Below are positions 1 to 14,362 of a stretch of 64,000 bases of DNA, piece by piece (position 1 is the stretch's first letter; each line of letters starts with the position of its first letter). Below the pieces are notes generated by a model that was not told where the DNA came from, ran no database searches, and was given only the letters and a program-made list of their open reading frames with translations. A program made the position numbers and the translations under genes. The stretch comes from Daphnia pulex (lineage: Eukaryota; Arthropoda; Branchiopoda; Diplostraca; Daphniidae): assembly GCF_021134715.1 (NCBI RefSeq), contig NC_060028.1, positions 394,501 to 458,500 of the forward strand, written 5' to 3'.

Positions 1-1148
1 TGGCGGAGGCGGTTGTGGTTTGGCTTGCTGTTGGCCAGTTTCCCTAGCGGTTTTGTCCGGCTCTTCGTCTTCTTCATCGTAGTCAAAGTCCAAGAGCTTC
101 TTGTTGAATCGAATTTGCCCCGTATCGTTGGCATTCGCAGGGACTTTGGCTGGCGTTAAAGGCTGAGCCGCTAATGGATTGCTCGAGTTATTGGGAGGTT
201 CTTGTCCAAATAGATGTTGCAGGTGCTGCAGCCTGGTAGCTAGACTCATTTCTGTGCTACTCAGGTTGGGAAGATTTCCCATTACCAAAGACTGACTCTG
301 CAAAGGACAATCTTTATTAACAATGTGCATCTTTGGGCACAACTGACGGTAAGTTACCTGCACCTGATTTCCATCATTGGATGTTTCTTCAAAACTAACT
401 GCTGCCTCATTGTTGCCATTAAGATTAGTAGTATTGTCCTGAGAATTGCTTTTGCCTGCAGATATCCCTGAACTGGAGGCCCCTTTTGAGTTTACATATT
501 GCGCTACTTCCTTGAACTTTGGATGACTGGAATCAGCCATATCAAATAGTGGCTGGATGACTTCAGGAGGGAACACTGCATTTTTCTGCCACAAGTTGAG
601 CACCCTGATGACTTTACTCTGTGTAGCAGTACAATGTTATTTAGATCAAATGATGTCAAGTTGTTAAATAAGTTGGTTACCTTTTCTTCGCCAGTGCACT
701 GATAAATGAAGTAGAAGGTGTATGTTACGTTTTTTGAGAACCGAGGAGCAAACACATCTTTATCTGCTCCGAATTGATGCCTAGATTGTCGAACTATAGA
801 GTCAATCACATATAATCCAGGGATTTTGTATTCAGGTCGACACTGAAATCAAGAAAAAAGTTTAATGTCATTATGTCAACTAAAAGCGTGTTTGACAACT
901 GGTGGCCAAAATTACTGACTTTTTGCAAAAATTTTTCGACAGACTGAACAACATGTTTGTAAAACTTGACTGCTTTGATGGCGCCTTTTGTGATTGCAGT
1001 CATTTTTGCCTTGGATATAGGTGGTTTCATGTCGTAGAGCGACGAGAGCTGTAAAATTTTGATAATATTTTGAAAAATACATCCCCCTAGTCACAAGTTG
1101 AAAGATTCGAGCGTTTACCTCCGCATTAAAAGCCTTAACAGTATCCAT
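1..1148 (-). CDS. SCAF4/SCAF8: SCAF4/SCAF8-like RNA polymerase II CTD-interacting factor (5' part, runs off the left edge)
   Basis: This is the N-terminal part of an SR-related CTD-associated factor. Four exons are visible on the minus strand: 1119-1148, 920-1048, 681-842 and 1-618, all joined in phase 0 with GT-AG introns. The protein opens with a CID (CTD-interaction) domain. Recognisable blocks are KPPISKAKMTAITKGAIKAV, FYKHVVQSVEKFLQK, YVIDSIVRQSRHQFG, DVFAPRFSKN and VLNLWQKNAVFPPEVIQPL, nearly identical to metazoan SCAF4/8. In that family the CID binds the phosphorylated Pol II C-terminal domain, and the protein prevents premature cleavage and polyadenylation in the nucleus. Exon 4 continues into a low-complexity Gln/Asn/Pro-rich region. 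It contains an acidic LDFDYDEEDEE patch and is still open at base 1, so the RRM and the rest lie outside the window. The start at 1148 matches family N-termini. SCAF4 and SCAF8 cannot be told apart here. Confidence 0.92.
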
Positions 1149-1643
1149 GGTGGTGGCCTGCAATTATCCAATAACGCGTTTAATAATCCTTGAGTTGAAG
1201 ATCGATGCAAAAACACTAGTTCCGGCAAGAAATTCACAATGTTTTCAAGTCCATTTCCCACACAAAATTTTCGACGCCAAAATTTTTAACGAAAAAAAAT
1301 TCTCAATGGTGGACGCCCGGAAATATGTGGCATTGCCACGTTTACATTGAAAACTTTATATTGAATATTTAATTCGGTGATTTTTATTATTAATGACGAA
1401 TTCAGATTTTTAAAATTATTCTTTCCTCTTCTTTAAAAATAAAAACTACTTTAAAAATTCTTTACTTTTTTAAAAATCTTAAATGTTAGAAACTGACTGA
1501 TAAATTATGCTTCAGCAAGATGTTCATGCTTTCAAGAAAACAATATTTTTCAGTTTGGGGATTCTTTCAGATTTATTTATGGTTCAATTGCCAGGGAACA
1601 TGAATGAATTCATACAAAAATATCACATAACAACATTTTCATA
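1149..1643. other. AT-rich gap between the SCAF gene start and the next gene's 3' end
   Basis: About 500 bases hold the presumed promoter of the SCAF gene and the 3' flank of the zinc-binding protein gene. A short open frame begins opposite the SCAF start but has no recognisable protein similarity. I see no repeat or RNA gene. Confidence 0.5.
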
Positions 1644-2061
1644 TCATGATTTCAGCTGATCCACCTTACTGCTTGTCAATCGGACAGGAGGTAGGACATG
1701 GAGTTGGCACTGACACTTCTGTCCAGATAGGAAATCAAAGGTACCAAGCCTGGCATCACAAGAAGGGCAAACAATTTTACCCTTGGTCCAGGAAGACTTT
1801 AATACAGAAGAAAAGGGATTTTGGTCATTCTTCATGAGTTTGTAAAATATTATTGAGCGTACTTACTGTCTGAACTAGGGTTTCAAGCCAGACTGGCAGT
1901 TTCTCATCCTTAACATATAATATTGACTTATCCAAGAGACACTCTGAATTATCCTCTCCCTGAGAATCAGAAGGTCCATGACAAGTTGTCAGGCAATCTT
2001 TTTCTTCAGGTAAAATCAATTTTGTTCGACATTTTCGACAACGAACGTGAGTTTCTGACAT
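1644..2061 (-). CDS. Small zinc-binding protein with DUSP12 C-terminal / RNF180 N-terminal-type domain
   Basis: The gene has two exons, 1867-2061 and 1644-1796, joined in phase 0 through a GTAAGT donor, giving 115 residues. The N-terminus carries CRKC (residues 8-11). The C-terminal half has CPSCDARLGTFDF followed by CQC and ends near a KVD motif. This order (CxxC, a middle WxETLVQT/SSWTKGKI segment, then CPxCxARLGxFxF and CxC) matches the zinc-binding domain at the C-terminus of the phosphatase DUSP12. It also matches the region at the N-terminus of the ubiquitin ligase RNF180. Neither a phosphatase domain nor a RING finger is encoded, so the gene seems to carry the zinc module alone. Only 85 bases separate its start from the NTAQ1 stop upstream. 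Molecular function is unknown; a protein-binding or substrate-docking role is a guess. Confidence 0.72.
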
Positions 2062-2146
2062 CTTTTCGTCTGCTATAAACGCGTGTGAATAATGCGCAAG
2101 CGGCCAAGCGCTGAAGATAATATATTTTTTTGTATTTTGTCAAATT

Positions 2147-2922
2147 TCAAGAGAATTTCGAGACAAAATCCCGATAATTGAAAATTTGACCGGGAACTTC
2201 TCGACTACTCATACTTATAAAATCATTTAAATTATTTGCGGATGTGGCAGTAAAAATTGGGGGATAATTTGGGGGAGGTTTCAACCATTTGGCATCCTTA
2301 ATCATGTGTGATCTGTCAGAAGCAAATCTTGTTAGGTATTGCTCAGCTGGTATGACTCTAAAATATCTGGAGAAGAAGAATATTAGTTTACTGAGAATGG
2401 TGAAATAATGGCAATCAATTAAAATTCAACCTTTGAAATTGAGTTTGCAGATCATGATCTAGGCCCAAAGCTTTAGTTTTGTACTCTTCAAATGAACAGG
2501 GAAACGGTAATGTAGTATCTAAATCATAAACATCAAAGTAATTTTCTTTGGCGTGGTAAATGAATATCACATGATAATCCTACAAAGAAATATTTAAAAA
2601 TCAACATAAATCTATGCATTAGTGATTTAATTTATGTTTTACCCAGATAACTAGCCCTTTCTCATCAGTGCTCTGCTTTTGACTCCACAACGGGATGGTT
2701 TGCTTTTCATTTGAAATGAATACAGCAACACACTTGTCAAGAAGTCCAGGGTGATTTTCTTTCACATATTTGCATACATGCCATACATTCTCCTCGCTTC
2801 TTGTATGTAACAAATAAAAAGTATGTCACTATTCAGTAAAGCTGGGGCAAAAGAAGTCATTTTAATATTTACCAATAACAGCTTGTGTAGACGCAGTCTT
2901 CTGAATTTATTGAAATAGACAT
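2147..2922 (-). CDS. NTAQ1: Protein N-terminal glutamine amidohydrolase
   Basis: Four exons (2873-2922, 2643-2796, 2431-2579, 2147-2366) splice to a 190-residue protein, close to the roughly 205 residues of the human enzyme. NTAQ1 deamidates an N-terminal glutamine to glutamate, the first step of the Arg/N-degron pathway for such proteins, in cytosol and nucleus. The catalytic triad of the family is visible. The cysteine is in CVYTSCYCEENVW, where a phase-2 intron splits the second CYC cysteine codon. The histidine is in DYHVIFIYHA, and the aspartate in YDLDTTLPFPC. Further conserved blocks are AVFISNEKQTIPLW, RFASDRSHMIKD and NNLNDFISM. The start at 2922 lies just before the first conserved cysteine region. 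Every exon joins in the correct phase and no residue expected for activity is missing. Confidence 0.93.
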
Positions 2923-3107
2923 TGAATTAAATATCTAGTTGAGGGACGAATCTAACTCATCGAATTTCGGTGTTTTATTTTTTTATTATTATTTATTATA
3001 TCCTTTTTCGAAGATTCGAACGGTTTCAAACTCGCAAAATTTTTTTCTTCTGCACTTTTCCCTGCGTAGAGACAAATTTCTACGACAGATGTCTCTTTAC
3101 TCTTTAG

Positions 3108-3144
3108 GGCTGTGGCCCGGGCCATGAAAACCCGGGCCACAGCC
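3108..3144. repeat. GC-rich perfect hairpin (14-bp arms, 9-base loop)
   Basis: Arms at 3108-3121 and 3131-3144 are exact reverse complements around a short CCATGAAAA loop. They sit inside a locally GC-rich patch (about 3100-3260) that differs in composition from the AT-rich DNA around it. A second, shorter inverted pair (CGGGTTG with CAACCCG) follows at about 3211-3242. The patch may be a small foldback element or transposon remnant; no terminal duplication was found. Confidence 0.6.
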
Positions 3145-3601
3145 TGTGCTGAAGGAAAAAAAACCAACCCAACTCGACCCACCGAGGCATATTTTCTACG
3201 GGCCGGGCGACGGGTTGAACCACCGGGTCCGCGGGCCAACCCGAGCGGTGACGCCATCTAGTAGTCACATAGAGAAGCTCGTTATTCTCTATGCCTGCGG
3301 CCTCAAGAAAGACATTTTGTTGTTTGTTTCAGGTTAGAGGAATTTTCCGACCTCAGTTTAATCGAGATAATAAATAATTAAATGAATCTGCATTCGAGAA
3401 TAATTCGAAAGAATCAAAACACATATGACATATCCAATTTGCTAATTTATTTTAGATGTGGCCGAATAAATTTTTATCTTGATGCAACCTTGCCCCATTC
3501 CCCCTCCAGTTTCAGTTAAATTATTCAAAATGGTGGCCACCGTCGACACCCGACGAGTCGACAGTAATACAGTATGTGTTTTTTTAAATTAGGCAGTACA
3601 C

Positions 3602-5057
3602 ATGATGTTGGAAGTATTATCGTTACCAGATCGTTTCTACAATTCTCTACGTTCGTTTGGTAATTTGTATTCGTTTCGCGTTTCCCCAGATAAATCGGTA
3701 AAATTGTTAGCATAAATTCTTTATCATCAAGTGTGTGGTCTGTTTTTTGCGCTTAGTTAAACGTAACTATCAGTCAACAGGAATTATTTTATTGAACCCA
3801 AAGTTTAGATCTCATGATCTGATCGTGACTTAAAGCAAGGTTTTTATTTTTATTATGCTCATATCTTGCTTCATTGTTGCATGATTACAAAAACTTATTG
3901 AATTACTAAAAAGCATGGTATTACACCCCATCCTATCTTATATTGTGATACTATATTAGGCTATTTGATACTTGAAATAGGCTTTAAACTGTAAACGATT
4001 TGAGTATGTACAGCTTTATAGAACAGAGGACTTATAATCCTGTATAGCTTTATAGAACAGAGGACTTATAATCCATGTGTTCTTGATTTAGATAATTCCA
4101 AATGAAGTAGTCATGAGACTGATGCTGCTGGTATTGGAGCAATCAAGAGGCCTAGCCTAACTCTTTCGACATTCATAAATTTTTCTACTTAGCAGGTATA
4201 GTTTTTTTCCATAACTCTCGAGTTTTTATTGTTATGATTCCACCACCACTCCACACCTCATTTGTTCATAGTAAAGTGGGTGTAGAGATTGAGTGAAAAT
4301 GAAGTTGGAACACAATATGGCTTCGATTTGAATAAAAGATTGTGTTGTATTTAAAGCAATGAGCACATTTAAGGAGTATTGATTTCTTCCAAAGCTTGGG
4401 CCCATTAATGTTATTATTATTTTTTCATTAATATTTATAAAATGTAATTATTTTGTTTACATTCAGCCACCAGGGGCCTTTGAATTTCTATCCATCAGGC
4501 GGCGACGACGGATGTCAATAACAAATTTGCTTCCGTCAAATGATCCTGTGAGTCAACTCTAATCAGCTGAGAGCCTGCAGACTGCAGGTGACTGTTTGCT
4601 TCCCGGAGTTTATGTCAAAATGCTTCGACCAGCAATTTATTCAGTTGAAACATTTCAAGTTGGATTTCACCATAAACTTGTTACTGATTTGGTTATAGTT
4701 TTCCCCCCATCCCTGTCTAGTACCGTGATGATAGGTGCCATCAGGTAAATAACTATTTAACAATCAATTGTATTAAAGAAGTTTTCGTTTTCTTGTACAA
4801 GTAAAAAAAAAATATTAACTTTGACAATCTATTATTAATCTTCAATTCATGCTTAGATGTGTTTGTACCATGTTTAACTGTTCATCACAAATTTTACAAT
4901 GATAGTTCTTACAAAAATGTATGTCTTATAAATTTTACTAGGGAATTTCCAGTTTGGCAGTCTCCAAAATGTGGTGCCCAGGCCAATTCAGTTCTGTGGA
5001 AACTCAACTGACCAGAACCCTCTAGCCATGGCTGATGAAGGCTACAAGAACATTTCG
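3602..5057 (+). CDS. Unidentified small three-exon protein
   Basis: Three candidate exons at 3602-3697, 4467-4547 and 4953-5057 each have consensus splice borders and are open in phase 0. They code for 32, 27 and 35 residues. The middle exon has a basic run, LSIRRRRRMSITNLLPSNDP. The last has NVVPRPIQFCGNSTDQNPLA followed by ADEGYKNIS. These read like real protein, with conserved-looking composition and no shadowing gene on the other strand. If the third donor is used, an acceptor near 5143 would add a TAA stop immediately, for a protein of about 94 residues. I do not recognise the family. An upstream ATG at 3531 could be a non-coding or alternative first exon. Intron lengths of 769 and 405 bases are long for this window, so the model is tentative. 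Confidence 0.4.
4012..4074. repeat. Tandem duplication, 34-bp period, two copies
   Basis: A 29-base stretch starting AGCTTTATAGAACAGAGG occurs exactly at 4012-4040 and again at 4046-4074. It lies in the first intron of the unidentified plus-strand gene. This is a recent local duplication with no evident function. Confidence 0.85.
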
Positions 5058-5401
5058 GTAAGTCATCCTTTTCTGATTCATTTGATGGGAATTAGATGAA
5101 GGGAAATCTAGTTTACCACCAACTTTATTTAAAATAGCTACAGTAATCAATAGAAGCCCCTTCCTCGTTTAAGTGTCTTGATATTTATGGGTCACATTTT
5201 TATTAATTCAAATCTACATTAAGACGAAAATGTCAACGTTTGTTTTCCCGCACGATTTGTGTAAAACATGATGCAGGATACGTCTTCCTTATCGATGATG
5301 CGCTACCGGCTAGTTTTGAACAGCGTTGTGTATTTTGCCAATAGAAGAAATTCAGACCATTTTGTGAAGATAACTGATCATAGTTAAGCAGGTCACGTTG
5401 C

Positions 5402-9234
<3,833 letters not shown>

Positions 9235-9239
9235 TTTCA

Positions 9240-9560
9240 ATTTGAGGTACTCACGAATTTTGTCGAAATTGTTTCAAAGTAGACGCACCTTGCTCGAAGG
9301 GAGAAATCGAATGTCTGATGACTTTTTCTCTGTGCTTAGATCGCCTAAAAAAATTCCAAACCGCAAAGAGTGGTTTTCGTTTTGTACAAACATTTCCACA
9401 TTTGAAACCAGCAACATTAACGTCCTGTTTGCACCCGTTTCGTTATCTCTAACGGACGTGTTGATGCCAAATTTGTAGCGGATATTTGTGGTTTTACCTC
9501 TCGTTAATAACTTCCTTGTCGGAAAATTGAAATTCTTTCCCTTTTTGTTTTAAGTAGATT
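9240..9560. repeat. RTK upstream segment, diverged copy at 12.18-12.47 kb
   Basis: The sequence just upstream of the receptor start (shared landmarks ATGTCTGATGACTT, AATTCCAAA, ACAAACATTTCCA) recurs in the same orientation at about 12180-12470 with many substitutions. The open frame that covers it therefore looks like a duplicated promoter or 5' region rather than a gene. Confidence 0.6.
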
Positions 9561-10211
9561 AAGTTGATTTCACAAGTTTTTATGATTATATTTCCTATAT
9601 TTTAATGGGGTGTTTTTTTTTTGTCCCTCTCCACTTGTGCATTGCACTAAACAGGTGAGAGGCGGGAGACTGGAGTTGGATACGATCTCTGTGGGGGGGC
9701 AGCCAAGACGACTCCGGACGGTTCATGGGTAAGTGTATTTACGAGTACGTTGAACGAATGCATGAGATAAATATTGTAACGAATTTAATGCAAATCCTTT
9801 TAGCCAGATTCGGTTCACTTATTTCTAACTGCTGATGTGTCCATTCGTCGTGTGGTTCGTTTTTGTTTTGCAACGAGTTTCTTTAATGCGCTGATAAAGA
9901 TTTAATTTTAACCGTAGGGGAATAGTTTGTTTTGTGCGCTACTGGAATTTCCGTTTGCCAAATCCGTAGATTAGATGGGAAATTGATTTATTTTTTCCTT
10001 CTCGCCCATTCTCGCTTAGAATTCTTACTTTCAGAAATGTGTAACAGTAGGCCTGCCCACGTGATAAACAACAGATAGACGTCATTATATCGGTTTGACA
10101 CGGAGTGCAGATATTTTAAAAACAAAATCGTTAAGTCACATTTCCAAGTCACTCCTAGTATGCAGTTTACCCGATCTGTGTTAATTTTAATTTGATCAAA
10201 ATGTAATTTCA

Positions 10212-11763
10212 ACGTCCTACATTTGGCTGATGTAGGGCGATTTCTGAACGCATCCGGATCCTTCCGGAATTACCGATGGGTAGATCGGTGGATTTTCCCT
10301 TTGCCATCAGGGATGGGTATTGCTTTATGTCCTACTGTATCTCAGGGTATTTCACCTGAGCCTGTTGGATTTTCTGTTCAGAATTGCAAGCAAATCTGAC
10401 GGACCCACCTCCGAGGATAGGGGGTCTAAGCACATTGTGATATTCATCAGAATGTACCAAATCAACATACAGCTCGTCTGGCCGTGATTACTACCGAGAT
10501 TACCTCCTCCTCCTCAATCTCAGTTTCATCAAGCCCCCAAGACGCTCGGCCGTCGTGAAGTAGAGAGGGGTGGGCCTTTTATATAAATTCTGTGGCGCCG
10601 CCTGATGGTTGGGTGATGTACCAACCATGATCCCTTTGAGAGTTGAACTCATGCCTTGATTTGTTTTTTTTTGGTTAAAGCCACGCCCTATCCTACTTAC
10701 CCACTCTGTTCACACAATGCAATGTCTTATTTGACGCCACAATTTTGACATGTGACATCTATTTATTAACCATTTGGCAGTTATTTCCGAAGGATTAACG
10801 GTTGACATAAACTAATATGCACTAATATGATGCGCATTTTGGCCTTTTATACAAATGTGGACGATTCAGTATCTATTAGATTTTTGGCCGGCTAGACACC
10901 AGGGAATCTTTCTGTCAATTAACGTAGCACATTTTTTATTGTTTGATTTAATTTTCATTGGATTTAGTTATTAATATTTAATTGAGTGGATGGAATACCG
11001 GATTATCGTCCGATAGAGTGTCATACCCTGGCGGCGGATGTTGGCAACGTCGGGGATTGGGCGTGTCTATTCTAATCTACTGGACCTTTTTTTTGCCGGT
11101 TAGATCACACTCATCACAGGAAGAAAAACATCCAAGTAATCTTTTTGAAATATTTACATTTTTTCCCCACAGTATTCATGATTTATTTCATCGTTTAATT
11201 TCATTTTAATTGGTTTTAATTCAAGTCACACTAAAATCATTCCGAAATAACTGCTGAATGTTAAAACTGAGGTGTTACATGTCAAAATTCTGGCGTCAAA
11301 TGAAACAAATAATTGTGTGTGCAGAGTGGGTGACTCGGATAGGGCGTGGCTTTAACATCAGAACGTATCGAGCCCCGAGTTCGATTCTCCAAAGGAACAT
11401 AGATGGTTCACCACCCAACCACTGGGTGGCGCCCCGCCCAACTCTGCGTCACACAAGCGAGAGTCTAGGGGGGTAGTTAAACCTGAAGGTTTAATCATTT
11501 CAGACTCGCTGTATGTTGGTTTAGAAGAGTAAAGCTTCGCCCCATGTATCGGACATGTTTCGGGCACGTTAGGTTTGTTTGCAAGCCTGCGTTAAAATCC
11601 AACAGGCTCAGGTGAAATACCCTGAGAACAGTGACAATACCCTTCCCTGATGGCAAAGGGAAAATCCACCGAAAGCCTTCGGTAATTCCGGATGGATCCG
11701 GATGTGTTAAATCGCCCTACATCAGCCAAATGTGGGACGGTTTTTTTTTTAAATACCGTGGTC
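10212..11763. mobile_element. Foldback DNA transposon with about 600-bp inverted arms and candidate 9-bp TSD
   Basis: The left arm (about 10212-10800) and right arm (about 11215-11757) are imperfect reverse complements over most of their length. Shared blocks, read on the left arm, include ACATTTGGCTGATGTAGGG, GGATTTTCCCTTTGCCATCA, TATTTCACCTGAGCCTGTTG and AAAGCCACGCCCTATCC. Roughly 400 bases of non-coding loop separate the arms. GTAATTTCA occurs at 10203-10211 and again at 11764-11772, a possible 9-bp target-site duplication. Nine-base duplications with long inverted repeats are typical of Mutator-like elements. The right end carries about 24 extra bases (a T-run) not mirrored on the left, so the exact end is uncertain. 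No transposase is encoded, so this is a non-autonomous element. Confidence 0.75.
11320..11400 (+). other. tRNA-like patch with B-box motif inside the foldback arm
   Basis: GAGTTCGATTC near 11377 fits the Pol III B-box consensus. The preceding bases (AGTGGGTGACTCGG, then GGGCGTGGC) resemble a degenerate tRNA D-arm region. The fold is not that of an intact tRNA; a tRNA-derived origin for part of the element is possible. Confidence 0.25.
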
Positions 11764-11929
11764 GTAATTTCACTTGAAGAATTTTAATTTCATTTTAATT
11801 TCACGGTCGCGATCCCCCGCTTTTGCAACCCATGGACTGAAAGTTAAAGCAAACTTAAGCCAAATTAATCGAGTATCCATTAAATTATTTTCACTTCCCA
11901 GCTTAGTAAAAAAGGACTGTGGTTGGATT

Positions 11930-12225
11930 GGACTGGACCGAAAGTGTTTCCAGCGACGAAAAAGTTTTCTCGGAAGACGAAGAATCCACCGACGACGATG
12001 ACTATGATTACAATTCTTTCGTGAGTGTCTACTTTTACGAAGAACCATCTGTAGACAATCTCCTCCAACCACTTGGTAACTCGACTTAAAAAATTCATTT
12101 AAAGTTATTATTACTTTAACACCGAATTGTTTTTTGAATTCCCAGTGCCTGAGGATGTGACGAATGACTTTTGCGGGGCTATTCAGTTTATAGAGAATTT
12201 CACGTTTCGTAAAGAAAGAAATGTC
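11930..12225 (+). other. Possible acidic exon pair, unidentified
   Basis: A frame reading SSDEKVFSEDEEST followed by DDDDYDYNSF ends at a GTGAGT donor-like site at about 12019. A second stretch after an acceptor-like CCCAG near 12145 reads EDVTNDFCGAIQFIENFTF and reaches a stop at about 12225. The phases do not join cleanly, and the second part overlaps the duplicated RTK upstream sequence. It is recorded as a candidate only. Confidence 0.2.
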
Positions 12226-12469
12226 TGATGACTTATATGCTCTCCGATATCACGGTAAAGAATTCCAAAACCGAAGGAAGCGGTTTACATTTTGCACAAA
12301 AAAATTTCCAGTTTCAAAACTAACATCAAGATCCTGGTGGCATCATTAGCTTCGTTATTTTTAAAGGTCGCGTAATAAACCACCGGGAGAGCACAGTATA
12401 CTTTCTCAATCAACCTTTCTTATCTTTTTAAAAGATAATTTCCCATTTTTGATTTAAGTTACATCTGAC

Positions 12470-13580
12470 CTGGGTCAAAGATTAATCAAGATAATAAAAA
12501 TGGACGATTGTCAGCAAAGAATAGAACAAACAGGAGCTTGAAATCGAAAATTAAATCGAAAAGCGTCAAAGATTTTAAAACTCCCGCTCGCCAAAAATTA
12601 TATTAGAGAAAATAATCCATAATGGCCGCCCATCTTTTTCTTATTTTTAGTCAGTTGATGTTCTGCTTCTGCCGCAACTGGACATTTCAGATTCCTGCAG
12701 CCAACCTCAATCAACGTCTTGTCTTTTCCACATTTAGTTCATCGGCGACGACGACGATTTCAAGAACACTGGGGATTTCCCCCCCATGAACTTTCTAAAG
12801 GTTTTCAGTACATCATTTGTATTCGTTTTATCTTTACGACATGACGTCATGAAGTTTCAGATTTTACTTTTATTTACTTGTTTTAATCTTTTGGCAGAGA
12901 TTCCATTAACTTCAACTGCAACAGTGCAGTGGACGTGAATTAGTGGCGTTAATAAAGACATCATTGACTAGCAAGTAGCAACGGTGCGGCCTTCAGCATA
13001 ACACGTTTCCTGCAGGTCCACACTTTTTAGTTCGGCAGTGTGATTGGGTATGTAAAAAACCTGTTCAAACTTTTTTTGTGTGTTTTTCAAAATTCAGTTC
13101 AATGACAAACTTTCAATGGGGAATCCCCTTCTGGCTCGATCATGATGATATGATATCGATCAATTGAACTTTTTCCTCTAAACTGATTCAGTAGGTAATT
13201 AGATATGAGTTGATAAATATCTCACAGTAAATAAAGAAATAAAATGGAATACTACTTGCACTTTTGAAAGCGCAGGCCCATTTGTGCATTCGTAATGAAC
13301 GTAAAATAACCGTTGTCGACATTCAAATTTTTGTATTTAATTACATTTTTGACAGTTGAAATTTCGTATGGAGTTTTGCTGTGACGTCTGCACTTTTTAA
13401 CATACTGTTACAGTTAAGAAATTTAGTCGAACATTTCGCAATTAGAATGGACGCGGCCAGCCTTTGCTGCTGAGTGACAACAAAGTATGACTGTAAACAC
13501 CATAAACGAAAAATTGGGTCAAACCAAACTGACGGCCTTTCACTGAGCGATTTAGATAGTTGACTGTTACATGGGAGCAT
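12470..13580. other. Non-coding stretch upstream of the cuticle gene
   Basis: No open frame here has recognisable protein content. A short minus-strand frame overlaps the cuticle promoter and is a shadow. The segment ends in the TATA box of the cuticle gene. Confidence 0.5.
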
Positions 13581-13587
13581 CGGCGAG

Positions 13588-13594
13588 TATAAAA
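13588..13594 (+). promoter_or_regulatory. TATA box of cuticle gene 1
   Basis: TATAAAA stands 63 bases before the ATG. TCATTCG, an arthropod initiator-like motif, follows about 33 bases downstream at 13621, the spacing expected for a transcription start. Confidence 0.75.
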
Positions 13595-13650
13595 TGTCCA
13601 GCGAGTGTCCATTCAAAGTATCATTCGTACGACAAAACAATCGAATCAAC

Positions 13651-14317
13651 ATGAAGCTGGTAACTAATAATAATCCACTTAATTCAATTTCTTTTTTTAC
13701 AAGTTAAATTTCATTTTTATTTAGTTTATCGTTGCTGCTCTCTTGGCTGTTGCTGTCGCCGCACCTTCCGGCTATGAAAGAGTCTCCAGTTACATGACGT
13801 CTCCCAGCTACGGTTCTTCCGGCTACAACAAGGACAGCAGATATGGCGGAATCACCATCACCAGCCAACACGACGTCCGCAATCTCGACGGAAGCAGCAA
13901 ATGGGGGTAAGTCCATATTCTCTTTAAATGAATTAAGAAAAATAATAATAAAAGTTAACTTGTTAATTTTGCAGCTACTCTGGATCGGACTACACGACCC
14001 GCGAGGAATCGCAGGTGCAGAAGAAGATGCAAGGCGTCGCCTACGATTCTTACGGCAAAGCCACTTACGACGACGTTTATGGCAATACCAACGCTGGATC
14101 CTCTTACTGGGTCTCCCCCGAAGGCGAGAAATTCACTCTGACCTGGACAGCCGATGAAAACGGATTCCGGCCAAAGGGCGACCACTTGCCCGTCGCTCCC
14201 GTCCACGTCTACGAGCTCCCAGTTGCTCCCGTTCACGAATACGAACTCCCAGTTGCCCCTGCCCTCCCTTACCGCCGCACTGGAGCAGGCAGCTACAACA
14301 CTTACAATACTTATTAA
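13651..14317 (+). CDS. RR-type cuticular protein (chitin_bind_4)
   Basis: Exons 13651-13659, 13725-13906 and 13975-14317 give a 177-residue secreted structural protein. The first exon codes only MKL. The signal peptide continues in exon 2 (FIVAALLAVAVAAPSG), the usual arthropod cuticle gene layout. The mature part has a Ser/Tyr/Gly-rich stretch and then a Rebers-Riddiford domain. That domain ends in SSYWVSPEGEKFTLTWTADE and NGFRPKGDHLPVAP, typical of RR-1 soft cuticle. The C-terminus repeats ELPVAPVH three times with small changes. Such proteins bind chitin in the exoskeleton. TATA box, initiator and an AATAAA at 14357 frame the gene. Expression probably follows the moult cycle, by analogy with the family. 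Confidence 0.92.
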
Positions 14318-14356
14318 CTTATCTAGAGTTGTACCATGACAAAATTTGATTAAATT

Positions 14357-14362
14357 AATAAA
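14357..14362 (+). terminator. Polyadenylation signal of cuticle gene 1
   Basis: AATAAA lies 40 bases after the cuticle gene stop. Confidence 0.7.

Noticed and set aside
11320-11400. Functional tRNA gene
   Set aside because: Only the B-box-like motif is good. Acceptor and anticodon stems do not pair convincingly, and the patch belongs to a transposon arm.
11774-12098. Minus-strand hydrophobic frame as the N-terminus of a second receptor kinase
   Set aside because: It resembles neither the leader nor the Ig region of the receptor at 5402-9234, and no further receptor exons lie beside it.
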